Notes under the pieces: generated by a model
Seen by the model: only the letters and a program-made list of their open reading frames with translations
Databases searched by the model: none
What the model was told of the DNA's origin: nothing
Translations under genes and position numbers: made by a program
Shown here: positions 8,842 through 18,943 of the stretch, piece after piece
How positions within the stretch are numbered: position 1 is the stretch's first letter
Layout of the letters: every line of letters starts with the position of its first letter
Assembly (NCBI RefSeq): GCF_904067045.1
Contig: NZ_CAJFDC010000014.1
Span: 1-64,000 of the forward strand
DNA from: Pseudomonas sp. FEN
Lineage (GTDB): Bacteria; Pseudomonadota; Gammaproteobacteria; Pseudomonadales; Pseudomonadaceae
Direction of reading: 5' to 3'
DNA: 64,000 nucleotides

Positions 8842-9060
8842 TGGGGCCGAGACGATGCAATTAGCCGATCAGGCGACACTGAGATCCTCCGTTTTTTTGC
8901 AATACTCTTGCCTAAAGGAGAGTCGACACTGAGGAGAAACTCGAAACGGATTCTCAGCCTGACGGCAGCCGCCCGTCAAAGCGGATTGAGAACGAATAGG
9001 CATAGCCGACGAATGTACCGATGCCAAGCGCCAAAAGACCGCGAGGCATCTGGTACCAGA

Positions 9061-9252
9061 TCACTCCTTGATAGCGGCCTGATCCCGAATCGCGGACGCT
9101 AGCTCCCTGAGGGCATGCACTATCCGTGAGCGCTCGCGCGGATCCTGCGCAGCTACGCTCTCGGCCAACCGTTCGGGCTGCTCCAGCAAGCGCTCCAGCG
9201 CATCCAAGTCATTAGCATTAAGCTCCAGCTCAATCAATAATTTGCGCGTCAT
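9061..9252 (-). CDS. Small hypothetical protein, 63 residues
   Basis: An acidic helical protein beginning MTRKLLIELE with an Arg/Glu-rich helix (ERLLEQPERLAES). The ATG follows a strong AGGGGGTGTT, which supports translation. It lies alone between Kiwa and the transposon scar. No family recognised; the composition would fit a small regulator or a mobile-element accessory protein. Confidence 0.45.
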   Translation of the reverse strand: MTRKLLIELELNANDLDALERLLEQPERLAESVAAQDPRERSRIVHALRELASAIRDQAAIKE

Positions 9253-9344
9253 AACACCCCCTAATGAAAAGTCACAAGTTCCTACTCCGCGGCGTCCCGG
9301 CCGGCGACACCCAGTATGCAGGATACGCTCGGTTTGCGTAGCCT

Positions 9345-9626
9345 AACGATCGAGCAGGTAGTGGAAGTGGGCACGCAGAGGAGCACACCAGCACTCTGAG
9401 CGCTGCTGGAGCCAAGCCAGATAACTAAGGACTCGCACCGCATCGCATAACATCCCCCTCCAAAGATACTCAATCTGCCAATCATGTCGTTCACGCTTAC
9501 AGAGATGCCAGATATGTGCGCACTACGGCAACTTCAGAAATAAGCCGAGCAAGGCAAACATGGCCATCTGGGAGCGACGTTCGAGCTGAGCATCGCTGTT
9601 GATGGCGTGCACGGCATCATCCATCC
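9345..9626 (-). pseudogene. Remnant of tniB fused to tniQ (deleted transposition genes)
   Basis: The minus strand reads DDAVHAINSDAQLERRS from a tniB gene (about 9561-9612). It then jumps without a gap to MAMFALLGLFLKL from the C-terminal half of a tniQ gene (about 9529-9560) and degrades until APLRAHFHYLLDR and a stop at about 9345. The intact tniB and tniQ at 20,3xx-21,190 and 19,252-20,301 carry closely similar stretches (DDAVHAISSDAQLERRF, RMAMFALLGLFLKL and VVRAHFHYLLES). Roughly 1.1 kb between the two points has been deleted. DNA identity is high in the first parts and weaker towards the tniQ end, so this is an older, diverged copy rather than a recent duplicate. Confidence 0.75.
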
Positions 9627-9683
9627 CGATGTCCGTCGGTTGGACGCCGACACCTGGCTCTACGCCTTGAGGGCAGGTGTGTG
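9627..9683 (+). pseudogene. Remnant of a tyrosine recombinase gene
   Basis: The plus strand reads DVRRLDADTWLYALRAG and then a stop. This matches DLRRLDAETWLYTLGAT of the intact recombinase near 5533-5580 at both protein and DNA level. It directly abuts the tniB/tniQ scar in opposite orientation. Confidence 0.7.
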
Positions 9684-9798
9684 AGTATCGTCAGCCTTGT
9701 GCAGAAGATATAGCCGCTGCCATAGCATCGTAGATAACACCATGATCAAAGCGTGGCTCTCAATTGTCCGTCATATGGCAGCCGCACACGCTACCACA

Positions 9799-10935
9799 TC
9801 AAGAGGTGCTGTTAGGCTCATTCTGGGGGGGAGCCAGGCTGAGCGGCTTGCCGGCCAGCCGTGCGATGTCATTTGCGCTGACGAACTCCTGATCAACAGC
9901 AAAGTGTTCGCAAAGGTGCAGCAATCCCTGAACGTCGCTCCGAGCTGTCTGAACGATCATCCGCCCCTGTCCATCCTTGCACACGGCTGAGACGTAAGGA
10001 TGCCTGGAACCGTCATGCCGGATCGCTTCCATCATCGGTTCATAGAGGGCCGACAAAGTCATGTCCGGAACCTTGGAAGCAAGACGGCAGAATATCTGCA
10101 TGCCTGCCATGTCCAAGTCACCCCAAAACTGGATTCGCTGATGCCGCAAGATGTCGCGCAAGGTCGGCACTTCTCCGCCAGCGGAGCGGCTGAGGACACG
10201 CGCCTGCCCCACCTCGACAGCCCCCGCAAGCTGATTGCCGTAGTCATTCGCCGAGGCACTCAGACCGAACCCGAAAGTGCAGACGAAAAGACAATGACGA
10301 GCTGCCACCGAGTCCACGGCCGCCTCGAAAGACACTGGGTTCTCTACAAGCACGACCGCAGTGGGTGCCTCCAAATTTCCGCCTACCACCACATAGACCG
10401 GGCGAGGCAAGAATCGGTCGATCTCGATACCGAAACTGTATAGAGCCTTCCAATCGAGGCTGGATAGCAGCTTCGACGACCCCATGAGATACATCGCACT
10501 GACACTGAACACTTGCTCGCCAAAGTGCTGCGCTTGGTTTTCTCGCAGGCGAATAAGCCCGTCCAGCAGCGACGCCATGTTTCTTGAGGAGAACGCCTCC
10601 ATTGCGCTGCCGATTGCCTGTAGTGCGAGTTTGTCTCGTTCTGGGAGGGTTGAGTCAGCCAAGACGGCACGCCATGCCTCGACATGCGAAGGCACTTCCT
10701 GGTCAGGCCGCACTACGGCTAGGAAGCCGCTGATAGGCTCTCCGTGTTGTCCGGCGGCGTAATCGATAAGTTGCTCGCCCCGAAGCTGGATAAGCGCCTT
10801 GCGTAACGCTACCGGATCGTTCAATACATCGGTTCGCAATTTGTCGAGAATGCCGCTGCAGCGCAGCTTGCCGGTAGCGCTTCCCTTCGACTTCCTGCAA
10901 AGCCACGCGTAGACGCGCTCGTGAAGCTCAGGCAC
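9799..10935 (-). CDS. jetD: Wadjet nuclease subunit JetD
   Basis: JetD is the topoisomerase VI/Spo11-like nuclease of the Wadjet plasmid-defence complex and cuts closed-circular DNA brought by the JetABC SMC motor. From the chosen start the protein has 378 residues. An N-terminal winged-helix-like part is followed by a Toprim fold, with the acidic residues visible as VENPVSFEA (E198) and FWGDLDMAGMQIF (D273, D275). The GTG at 10935 overlaps the end of jetC by eight bases and has GAGG at suitable spacing; a GTG at 10974 would add 13 residues. It is the last gene of the operon regulator-jetA-jetB-jetC-jetD and appears intact. Confidence 0.85.
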   Translation of the reverse strand: MPELHERVYAWLCRKSKGSATGKLRCSGILDKLRTDVLNDPVALRKALIQLRGEQLIDYAAGQHGEPISGFLAVVRPDQEVPSHVEAWRAVLADSTLPERDKLALQAIGSAMEAFSSRNMASLLDGLIRLRENQAQHFGEQVFSVSAMYLMGSSKLLSSLDWKALYSFGIEIDRFLPRPVYVVVGGNLEAPTAVVLVENPVSFEAAVDSVAARHCLFVCTFGFGLSASANDYGNQLAGAVEVGQARVLSRSAGGEVPTLRDILRHQRIQFWGDLDMAGMQIFCRLASKVPDMTLSALYEPMMEAIRHDGSRHPYVSAVCKDGQGRMIVQTARSDVQGLLHLCEHFAVDQEFVSANDIARLAGKPLSLAPPQNEPNSTS

Positions 10936-13900
10936 GAGGGCAATCCTCACCAGTATTGCTTTCCCGGAATGCACTCGTGTAGGTGATCATCCCGTTGTCG
11001 TCTTGCCATGGCTCGACGGTGACGAACCGACGCCGCACACCTCCTTTGACGCCCACCTTCTTCTTACCGACCAGATGAATCGGGAAGATGTTCTGGTTGT
11101 TGACGTAGTGCGGGTTGTGGATAAGGCCGATCAACTGGAAATTCTCATCGACATCCTTGAGTCCCTGGAAGGCGTGATCGATGTAGTCCTCGTTGCTGAG
11201 ATTCGAGAACAAGCCGTCAAAGAACATGATGCGCTGAGCGCTCTTGAGCGCCGCCTTCTGTTGCTTACGACTACCGTACATAAGCGCCGCGCGCGTCAGA
11301 GAATACTCGGCCTGTTTGATGAGCCACATCATCATCAATGCCGTGCGCTGGCCGGTAGAAAGTCCGCCGCCCTCGCCGCTGAGAGGCGATTTCATGCCAT
11401 CCCATATGGCAGCATGCGTAAAATGGACGCGCTCCTTGGAGAAGATGTTCGCGTATATCTGCTTGTGAATCTCCGCTTTGTACGACTTGTTGCGACGCTC
11501 GATATCCTTGTTGAGCGCGACCGGGTTACGATCGCGGGCAGCTTGCTCCCGGTCCTGAATTTCGATGATGAGGGACTCTATGATGCGGCGGATCGTCTCT
11601 TCGTCCGCAACGTCTGCTTCGACAAAAAACGAGCGTTTGGCGTGCGCGCCATCACGTCACCAAGGATCTTGAGATTAATTTCCGCCTGCCGTGCGAACCG
11701 GACAAGGCTGTCGACAGTCGCCGCCTTATTGGTTTCCATCGTCTCTCGCATTCTCGTCAACTTATCGACGTACTCATCGATGGTCGCTCGAATCTTTTCA
11801 CGGATATGGTGAATCGCACTCAACTGCGCGAGCGTCGTCGCCTCGGCGATTCGCTCAATCTCGGGGAGTTGTAATCCCTTGATGTGACCAGCACGGGCTT
11901 GTTCGCAGAAGCGATTGCGTTCATCGGCAAAGGCGTTTTGTGCCGCCGTCCGTGCTTGGCGGCGTTGAGTGAGTAGCCGAGTGTCGATTTCCAGGGACTT
12001 GATCGCTTCCCGCAGGTTGGCGATGGCAGCCTTTGTCTCCACCGAAGTCGACGGCAGCTTCCCAATGCACCCGTTCCGTAACACCTCGGCGTCGGCGAGG
12101 ATGTCTGGGTGCGCCTTCGCTTCCATAGCGACCCGTGTACGAACGTCATCCGAGAACGTTACGATCTTCCCGTATTGCTCGCGGATTTCCACAATGGCGT
12201 CGTGAAGGTCGTAGAGGAACGGCTCCAGGGCAGACAAGCGGCCGTTGAGATCGTTTATGGACTGTTCCGCAGTGTTACGCTGCTCCGTGAAGATGTCCCG
12301 CTTCCCTTTGGCTTCTGCGATCCGGTCAGCAAGTGCCAAGCCTTCGGCCTTCGAGGCCTCGATGTAGCGATGGGCACGCTCGAAGTCGATGTCCTGAAGT
12401 CGGGCAATAGACGTACTCACGGCGCTTTGCAAGGTCTTGGATTGTTCCTCGGCTTCGCTCATGAAGTGTGCGGCCCCGTCTTCCTCAAACGCTATCGAAG
12501 TTTCGAGATCGCGCTTGTCGAGGTGGAACGTCTGATCAAAGCTATTTAGGGCCGCCGCTGCTGAACGTTGATTTTCCGCCAGCTTGCCCTCAATCTCGCT
12601 CCGCAATACCTCCAGCTTCCTGAAGAGGTCAGCGGTCATGGACTCAAGTTGTTCAACATCTGCTTTCGCCCGCACCAGGGCGCCCTCTCCACCAGAGCGG
12701 AAGAAGTCCTTGGCGGCGATTAGTGCACGCGTGGCGTCCTCCTCGACCAGCCGCTGGAGCCGTTGAATCTCGCGTTTGAGGCGGGCCAACCCACTCTCTT
12801 CGTGAGGGATAGTTTGGGCGACCAACTCTTGCCACAACGTCTCGCCGCCGAGCGTTTGGTACTCCTTCGCTGCTGCAATGGTGTCCATTGCGTCGACCTT
12901 CCGTTGCTGTTGCGGCAACTGCTTGGAAAGCTCATCAAGGTTCTGCTTTGCCTCTGCATATTTCGTATCCGAGTCCTTCCGAACGGCATCGCGCGCTCTG
13001 AGGATAATCGCTACTGCTTCGGATGCCGGATCGATACTGGCAAGCCATGCAGCGGCCTCAGCGTCACGCGACTCAAGGCTCTTTTCTTCCGCCACGAGCC
13101 GCTCCTTCTCCTCGACTATGAGAGTTGGATTCAGCAGGATCTTGACCTGCCGCGTCGAGCGGCCAGCGAGGAAGGTGTGAGTGACTTGTCCCGTCACCTC
13201 GTAGCTACCGGCTTCGACGAATTGACGCAGTGGCCCGGCCAGAAAGACCGGAACAGTCAGTTTCGCCTTTTCCAAAACCTCGGTGGCTTTGTCCGCATCT
13301 TCTGCGGACTGCACGACCGGTGCAGAAAGTGCTGCGGAGAACAGCGATAGGACTGCCTCCCGACGATCCCCAGGCGCCGCCATCGCCAAGGCGTGCAGTC
13401 GCGTGAAGGAAACTCCCGCCTTCGCTAGCGCGTCCAGTGCAGCCGAGTAGACTCGCCCGTCAGCAATCGCATAGGCATCAAGTTCTTTTCGTTCCGCACC
13501 AATCTCTTCAAGGCGTCTCTTGATCGCGACGCGCTCTCCAAGTAATTCGCCACGCTGACGCTCAATGGCTTCGAGGCGCTGTTCGGGAGTCTCCTCGCCG
13601 TGGGTATCGCGGAACTGCAACAACGCCTCAACGTAAGGTTGGTGCTCGGACAGAATTGTCTCTTCCGTCGCGATCTTACCCTTCAAGTTGATCAAGTCTT
13701 TGATCGGATTGAGTGCGCCTGGAGCGGCCTCGCCGAAGACCTCATGGAAAACCTTCACCTTGGGCTTTAGGTTATCCAGCTTGTCACGAGTCTCGATGGC
13801 TGCGCGCAGTCGCTCGGTCGTACCATGAAGCTGTCCGTTCGTTGTTTCGAGGTTGCTCTGAGGGTTCTGCAGTAGGGGATCGACATCTCCGAACAGTTCG

Positions 13901-15879
13901 CGAAAAACAGGAAGCGCTGCCGCCAGCTCGCTCAAGCGCTGATGCGCGGCGATTGCGGCACTGAGTTGCTCTGCCGCTGCTTCGTGCCGAGGGCGGAGTT
14001 CATCTCGCTGCCGGCAAGCTTGATCCATTTCATCCTTTGCCGCCTCGACAGCCGCAACCGCTTCGGTATGTCGGTCGACAATGATCGACAGCGCCTCCGA
14101 CAACGGGCAATCCCGGTACTTGGCAGTTACCGCTTGCCAAATCTCATACTTGCCAGTCAGCGACGCCACGCGGTCACTATGGTCGGAGAGCGCCTCACGA
14201 TCCAAGTTAAGCTGCTTGTCCCCCCATTCTTTGGCCACCCTCGGCTGGTTCTTGTGCTCCGGTGGGAATAAGTCTGCCCGCGCAGCGAACGTCTCATATG
14301 CTACTTGGTTCTCTTCTGCCTCCCGGAACTCTGCGATGAGGTTCTCGTACTCGGATGACCATTGTTTGACGCCTGCATCTGCAGTCTTGTGGGAGCTGGA
14401 TGCCTTTTCAAGTTGGGCAGAAAGCTCGCGCTGAGTTCTGCGATACGGGTTCGTATCGATGATGTCAATCACGATCCCAAAGGCGCGAGTTAGGAGATCA
14501 GTAAGGTTGCTAGGGTCACCAGTCGGCAGAAGAGCTTTGGCACCCGTGAGCGTATAGCCGTTGACAGCATGCTTCCGGTGTTGCCCGCGCTTGGACTCTT
14601 TAAGATCACAAGAAAATTCAATGACTTGCGAACTTTCTGCGGGTGCATCTGACTCTCGCGATCGAATGCTGGACTCTTTAAGATCACAAGAAATTTCAAT
14701 AACTTGCGAGCCGACGACTGACGGAGTCACCTGGACCCGTTGCGCTTGCTGATTTAGTCTTCCCGTCTCTATGCCAAAGAGATTTGCGAGCCCGTAATCG
14801 GTGATCAGAACTCCGGCCCGTTTGTCGATCACCAGGCTGGCAATCACCGCGCTGAGCTTGCTGTCCTTTCTCCATGACGCATCGTGAGGGATTACCGGTA
14901 TTCCCGGTATCGGATCTCGTGCCGAGAGCACATGCACCACCGCTGCGTCCCGGACCACTCCAGACAATTCATCCTCGTAAGCCACGTTGGCTTCGAGAAC
15001 ATCCCGCGCCTTGGCTTCGACCGGCTCGAACTTGTCGAGCGCTGCTTCCGCGTCGTTCAGTTCATACTGACGCAGGTTGATGTTGACCAGGGCGTCAGCA
15101 GTCGGCTTCAAGGTCTTGTAAAGCGTGTCTTCGAAGTGTTCCTCGTCTTCGTCGCCCTCAGTGCCCATCGATTGGCGGAGAAGCTCTGGGGCGACAAACT
15201 GACGAAAGAACGCGGCGTCGTAGGATTCACCGCTTTCAGGCTCCACCTTGTTGATCATCGCAGAGTAGTCGCCAGCCCCCTCCAACTGGAACTCCACGTT
15301 CTTCTTGACGACTTCGATGTTGGTGAACTGACGTATCTCTTCCAGCCAATCCTTCTGATTCCGCCATTTGTCCCATCGCGCCCCCTGTATGCGCTCGACG
15401 GAACGCCTGAAGGTTTCGTTGCCGATGAGTCGAAGTTTGTCAGGCTCCTGAACGAAACAAGGAGCGTCAGAAAGCAGCCCTAGATAATGATAGAAATAAG
15501 GATCCTTGCCACGGCTCCAGGCGAGACCGATCACGTAGGTCACCCCCGGAATCTCACTAGGATCGACAGTGATCAAGTCGCGCTGAAGAATATCTTCGTC
15601 ATGCGGCTTCTCGACGAACTCCATGCGGATATGGGTCCAACCGTGCTCTGGCGGTGCAATGCGATCCGCTACCTTGGCCTTGAGCCGAGCATCCCGGCTC
15701 AGAAGGAATAGCGAGGACTCAGTAAGACTGGTCTTTCCGCCGCCGTTGTCGATTTGTAAGGCAGACGACCGGCCAAAGAGGCGGAAGGTCTCACCGCGAT
15801 AAAGCGGCACCCATTCACGCCCTTCGGTGTAGCCGTCGCTTAAAAAGTTGGCTACCTGAATGCTAGTGATTGTTGCCAT
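10928..15879 (-). pseudogene. jetC: Wadjet SMC-family ATPase JetC, interrupted by a one-base frameshift
   Basis: JetC is the SMC-like ATPase motor of Wadjet. The N-terminal frame (15879-11578, 1433 codons) begins MATITSIQVANF and carries the Walker A DNGGGKTS at residues 44-51, then long coiled coils. At 11624-11629 the coding strand has six T where seven would keep the frame. Downstream, the other frame is open from there to 10928 and encodes the rest of the head, including GEGGGLSTGQRTAL (ABC signature) and IMFFDGLFSNL (Walker B region, with Gly where Glu is usual). Read through the shift the protein would be about 1650 residues. Without it, signature and Walker B are lost and the ATPase cannot work. 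It may be a true mutation, a sequencing error, or rescue by slippage on the T run. The gene overlaps jetB by 17 bases. A 26-residue tandem duplication lies inside it. Confidence 0.8.
14592..14709. repeat. Direct 40-base repeat pair inside jetC
   Basis: Two copies of a 40-base sequence that begins TGGACTCTTTAAGATCACAA (14592-14631 and 14670-14709) differ at about three positions and lie 78 bases apart, exactly 26 codons. On the jetC strand they encode SQVIEISCDLKES and SQVIEFSCDLKES separated by 13 residues, so the reading frame is kept. Confidence 0.75.
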
Positions 15880-16654
15880 GAGCGACCTCCTCGACTTCCT
15901 CGATCAGCACAGCGGACGCTGCGTCAAACGGCAACAACGCCGGCAGCAACGGGACAAGCTGCCGGTCATAGTTCATCTTCATCTCGAATGCGAAGAGGAG
16001 CGACTGGCGGTAAACATCCTCTTCAAGGCGCTCCAGCAAGCTGGCGTCCTGCATGATCTCGAGAAAGGCCGAGCACAGTTGCGTGATCGTGCCCTCCTTC
16101 GTGGAAGTAAGGGCGTCATAGATGGCCGTCGTCTTCAAGGACGCCGGATCCATTTTGAGAACCGAGTCGTTGATGTAGTTCTTCACCGCATCGGTGAACA
16201 CGAGGCGATTGAAGGCCGTGTCAACCCAATCTTGCATCGCTCCGGGACTACGGTTCTTCTTCGTGTAGAGGAGGTCGAGAAGGACGAACCAGAGTTGCGT
16301 GAACCAGATCTTGATCTCGGTGTCCGAAACCTTGTAGCGCCCGAGTTGCTTCATGCGCGAAATCAATCGCTCGGTGCCAAAGAAAGGTGGATTCGTATCC
16401 GGCTTGCGCGCAAGCACGAAGGTCATTGCGCCGGCAGGTATACCAGCCACGTCGAACTCACGGAATGACTGGAGCACAAGGCCCTGTCCGTCGAGAATCT
16501 CTTCAAGCAGGGTTCGCATCTGAGGATCGGCATCCCGCAAGATCGTGGCGACCTCGCGCTCCTCGCGTGAGATGTTCCGTCGTGCCGCCTTCGTCTCAGC
16601 AATGCGGTGCTTGAGCAGGAAGGCTTGGACGCGGCCAAGTTCCGAGTTATTCAC
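15863..16654 (-). CDS. jetB: Wadjet subunit JetB
   Basis: A 263-residue helical protein in the second position of the Wadjet operon. JetB is the KITE-like accessory subunit (MukE counterpart) that joins the kleisin JetA and the SMC JetC. Its sequence is diverse in the family, so the call rests mainly on position between jetA and jetC and on length. The GTG start at 16654 overlaps the jetA stop as GTGA and is preceded by AAGGAG. The 3' end overlaps the jetC start by 17 bases, which implies tight translational coupling. No lesions seen. Confidence 0.75.
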   Translation of the reverse strand: MNNSELGRVQAFLLKHRIAETKAARRNISREEREVATILRDADPQMRTLLEEILDGQGLVLQSFREFDVAGIPAGAMTFVLARKPDTNPPFFGTERLISRMKQLGRYKVSDTEIKIWFTQLWFVLLDLLYTKKNRSPGAMQDWVDTAFNRLVFTDAVKNYINDSVLKMDPASLKTTAIYDALTSTKEGTITQLCSAFLEIMQDASLLERLEEDVYRQSLLFAFEMKMNYDRQLVPLLPALLPFDAASAVLIEEVEEVAHGNNH

Positions 16655-18015
16655 GCATTGCTCCTTATTGCCAATTCAAGGTCACAGAACAGGAAGTCGC
16701 CGCCATTGACCTGCTTGGTCACCAAAGTCGGCGACACCCGGATTTCGAGCGGATCTTTGATAGGAAGGGTATCCGGCGCCACGAACACGCCGACCAGATC
16801 GCCCACCGAGGGCTTCCCATCCAGAAGGAACCAGCCGCGATCAATAGCCTCTGAGAGGCGCAGCGGTGACTTCTTCAAAAATGTGGCGATCTCTTCTCCG
16901 TGTCGTGCGATGAACAGAACCTTGCCCAACTGGGACACCGACTCCACCGTCTCATCGGAGAACTCCATAGCATTTGCCTCAGGCATCCCCTGGCGAATGG
17001 GGACCGCGTGCCAGCCATCGAGAACCGAGTGAAATGGAGCCTCAAGAGTTGTCGCGCCCCATTGGCGCATGAAGTGCGCTTCTTGTACTTGACTGAAGGG
17101 CGCCTGCACGAGTTCGCGCGCCAAATCAAGGAATGATGGAGGCGGCACTGCAATACGCTTGTTCTGGGCGGCGGCCTGTACCAATTCAGATACGCGCCGG
17201 TTGAAGATGATCAGGACTTGCCGTACCCGAAGGAGGTGGGCTCGTACGCTCTCGAAGGTGATGTCCGCGTCGCTACGCTCCAGCCATTCGGAGAAGTCGT
17301 CGGCTGTCGACTTCTTGTCTACCTCTTCTTCGGCCTTACGGACGATATCGATCGTCTCGTTGATGACTCGGCAGTATTGGTCGAACCGGCCGACGTATTT
17401 TTCGGCTGTCTCCGTCTTCCCGACCTTTTCTAACGCAGAAAGGATGTCGAGGATCTCGTTGCGAAGCTGGCCGACGATCTCATCAGAAAACGTACCGACT
17501 TTCTGGAAGTCGCGGAATTCGACAGCGTGAAGAAGGTTGTAAGCATCACCTCGGATGTAGGTGGCGTCCCGAGCGGCATTCACTAGAACCGAAAGCATCC
17601 GCCCAGTCGGTGATAGGCGGTACTCGTCCGCGTAATCGGTCTTGTCGACGATGGCGGTCTTCCGCCTCTCAGAGTGCCGCGCCGCTTCAAGTGCCCCTGG
17701 CGCCCGCTCCAAGTAATAAAGCTCAGTCGGGCGACGGAGAACATTGAGAACGTAAGCCACATCACTGGCGGCGAGGCCAGGTATTGACAGACTGACGTGA
17801 CGAAAAATCGCTGCGAACGGCATGTACTCTTGATGGGCGGTTTCATCTTGAGCTTTGAGGCATTGGATGACTAGTGCCGCAATATCAAGATAAACACCAT
17901 CGGTTTTCCCCGGGCGCGACTCACGCGTAAATGCTGGGGACTCGCCATATCCACGATCGGAATCGTGGAGGTCGAGTAAACGCACTGTTGCAGAGAGTAA
18001 GGGGATGTAGTCCAC
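16651..18015 (-). CDS. jetA: Wadjet kleisin-like subunit JetA
   Basis: A 454-residue helical protein, first structural gene of the Wadjet operon. JetA is the kleisin (MukF counterpart) with an N-terminal winged-helix region (about 30-130, where RLSPTGRMLSVLVNA marks the end of the wing-like part) and a C-terminal part that contacts the SMC head. A GTG start at 18015 with GAGAAG upstream lies nine bases after the end of the WYL regulator. It is followed by jetB with an overlapping GTGA. I cannot assign the Wadjet type from sequence alone. The gene appears intact. Confidence 0.75.
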   Translation of the reverse strand: MDYIPLLSATVRLLDLHDSDRGYGESPAFTRESRPGKTDGVYLDIAALVIQCLKAQDETAHQEYMPFAAIFRHVSLSIPGLAASDVAYVLNVLRRPTELYYLERAPGALEAARHSERRKTAIVDKTDYADEYRLSPTGRMLSVLVNAARDATYIRGDAYNLLHAVEFRDFQKVGTFSDEIVGQLRNEILDILSALEKVGKTETAEKYVGRFDQYCRVINETIDIVRKAEEEVDKKSTADDFSEWLERSDADITFESVRAHLLRVRQVLIIFNRRVSELVQAAAQNKRIAVPPPSFLDLARELVQAPFSQVQEAHFMRQWGATTLEAPFHSVLDGWHAVPIRQGMPEANAMEFSDETVESVSQLGKVLFIARHGEEIATFLKKSPLRLSEAIDRGWFLLDGKPSVGDLVGVFVAPDTLPIKDPLEIRVSPTLVTKQVNGGDFLFCDLELAIRSNA

Positions 18016-18024
18016 GTCAGCTTC

Positions 18025-18879
18025 TCATATGGGAAACAGCCACGGTTTGACTTCCGTTACGTTCGTGACCGCCAATTGGTAGTCGGGCGGACGCTGCTTC
18101 GTTACATCTACGGCTGCTCGTATGTCTTGAATGAAGTACCCGATCAGCGCGCCGCGGCATGTGACAATGCGAGCCGACGTGTTAGCGAAATACTCAAATC
18201 TGATGACCTCTCCTTGCTCGCGACTGAGATCGGGGTGCGCGATCAAGCAAACTGGAACGTGCACGTTCCACGCAGCGTCATCTTCCTCGGAACGTTCTGC
18301 GCGCAACCCTGTAGGCATCACATCCACCACCCGGCCAAGGGAGTAGTCCCGGAAATCATCGCGCGTCGAGCAATAGGCACGTACATGCCAACGTCGCCCG
18401 GCACGAACCAGGTGATGGGGAGTAATGGTGCGCTGATGCGGCGCTGGGTCCTTCATTGATCGATAGGTGATCTGGACGGTCGCATGGTTTCGAATTGCAT
18501 GCGATAAGGCGGCAAAAATACTTGGTTCTGGCGTCGTCAGATCGGGGAACGCAGCGCAAACTGGACCGTCGACGACCGCCCCGCCAGTCACATAAGGCAG
18601 CCCCACCAGGCTGAGGTATTTCGCTAGAGACTCAGCACAATCACGAGTGTCCGACCTTGCGTGCGCGTAGACTGCGCTCGTTGCATGGTAGCTACGTGAC
18701 TTGGTGTTCCATTCCACCCATAGGGGATGCGCATCGCGGAATTCCTGGATTAGTTGGCTTGCTCGAATATCTCCAAGGCCGAGCAGGCTCGCTATCCGGC
18801 TCCGGTTTAGGAAACCTTCCCATAGCAGCAGCAATTCAAGAATAGATTGACGCTGTTGTGCTGAATCCACTCTGCCCAT
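18025..18879 (-). CDS. WYL-domain transcription regulator (BrxR/CapW type)
   Basis: The 284-residue protein has an N-terminal winged helix-turn-helix (about 10-65, with LLGLGDIRASQLIQEFRDAHP) and a WYL domain (about 120-200, with ITYRSMKDPAPHQRTITPHHLVRAGRRW), followed by a C-terminal WCX-like extension. BrxR and CapW proteins of this layout repress defence operons such as BREX and CBASS and release them on sensing a ligand or DNA damage. It is the first gene on the minus strand before jetA, nine bases away, so it probably controls the whole Wadjet operon and itself. An inverted repeat sits directly upstream of its start, as expected for autoregulation. Confidence 0.8.
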   Translation of the reverse strand: MGRVDSAQQRQSILELLLLWEGFLNRSRIASLLGLGDIRASQLIQEFRDAHPLWVEWNTKSRSYHATSAVYAHARSDTRDCAESLAKYLSLVGLPYVTGGAVVDGPVCAAFPDLTTPEPSIFAALSHAIRNHATVQITYRSMKDPAPHQRTITPHHLVRAGRRWHVRAYCSTRDDFRDYSLGRVVDVMPTGLRAERSEEDDAAWNVHVPVCLIAHPDLSREQGEVIRFEYFANTSARIVTCRGALIGYFIQDIRAAVDVTKQRPPDYQLAVTNVTEVKPWLFPI

Positions 18880-18901
18880 GCTGCTCTCCGACGGACGTAT
18901 A

Positions 18902-18943
18902 AAAATCTATACCATACAATCTATTGATCGCATAATAGATTTT
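18902..18943. promoter_or_regulatory. Inverted-repeat operator upstream of the Wadjet operon
   Basis: Perfect nine-base arms AAAATCTAT (18902-18910) and ATAGATTTT (18935-18943) flank a second direct copy, AATCTAT, at 18918-18924. The element ends about 20 bases upstream of the WYL regulator start on the minus strand, where the promoter must lie. The repeated half-site suggests cooperative binding of the WYL dimer. Confidence 0.65.

Noticed and set aside
11003..11812. Long plus-strand frame opposite jetC/jetD
   Set aside because: It is antisense to the conserved JetC head domain and arises from codon bias on the other strand.
14592..14709. Minimal CRISPR array (two repeats of 40 with a 38-base spacer)
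   Set aside because: Only two repeats, they lie in frame inside jetC and keep the coding frame, and no cas genes are present. A coding duplication is simpler.
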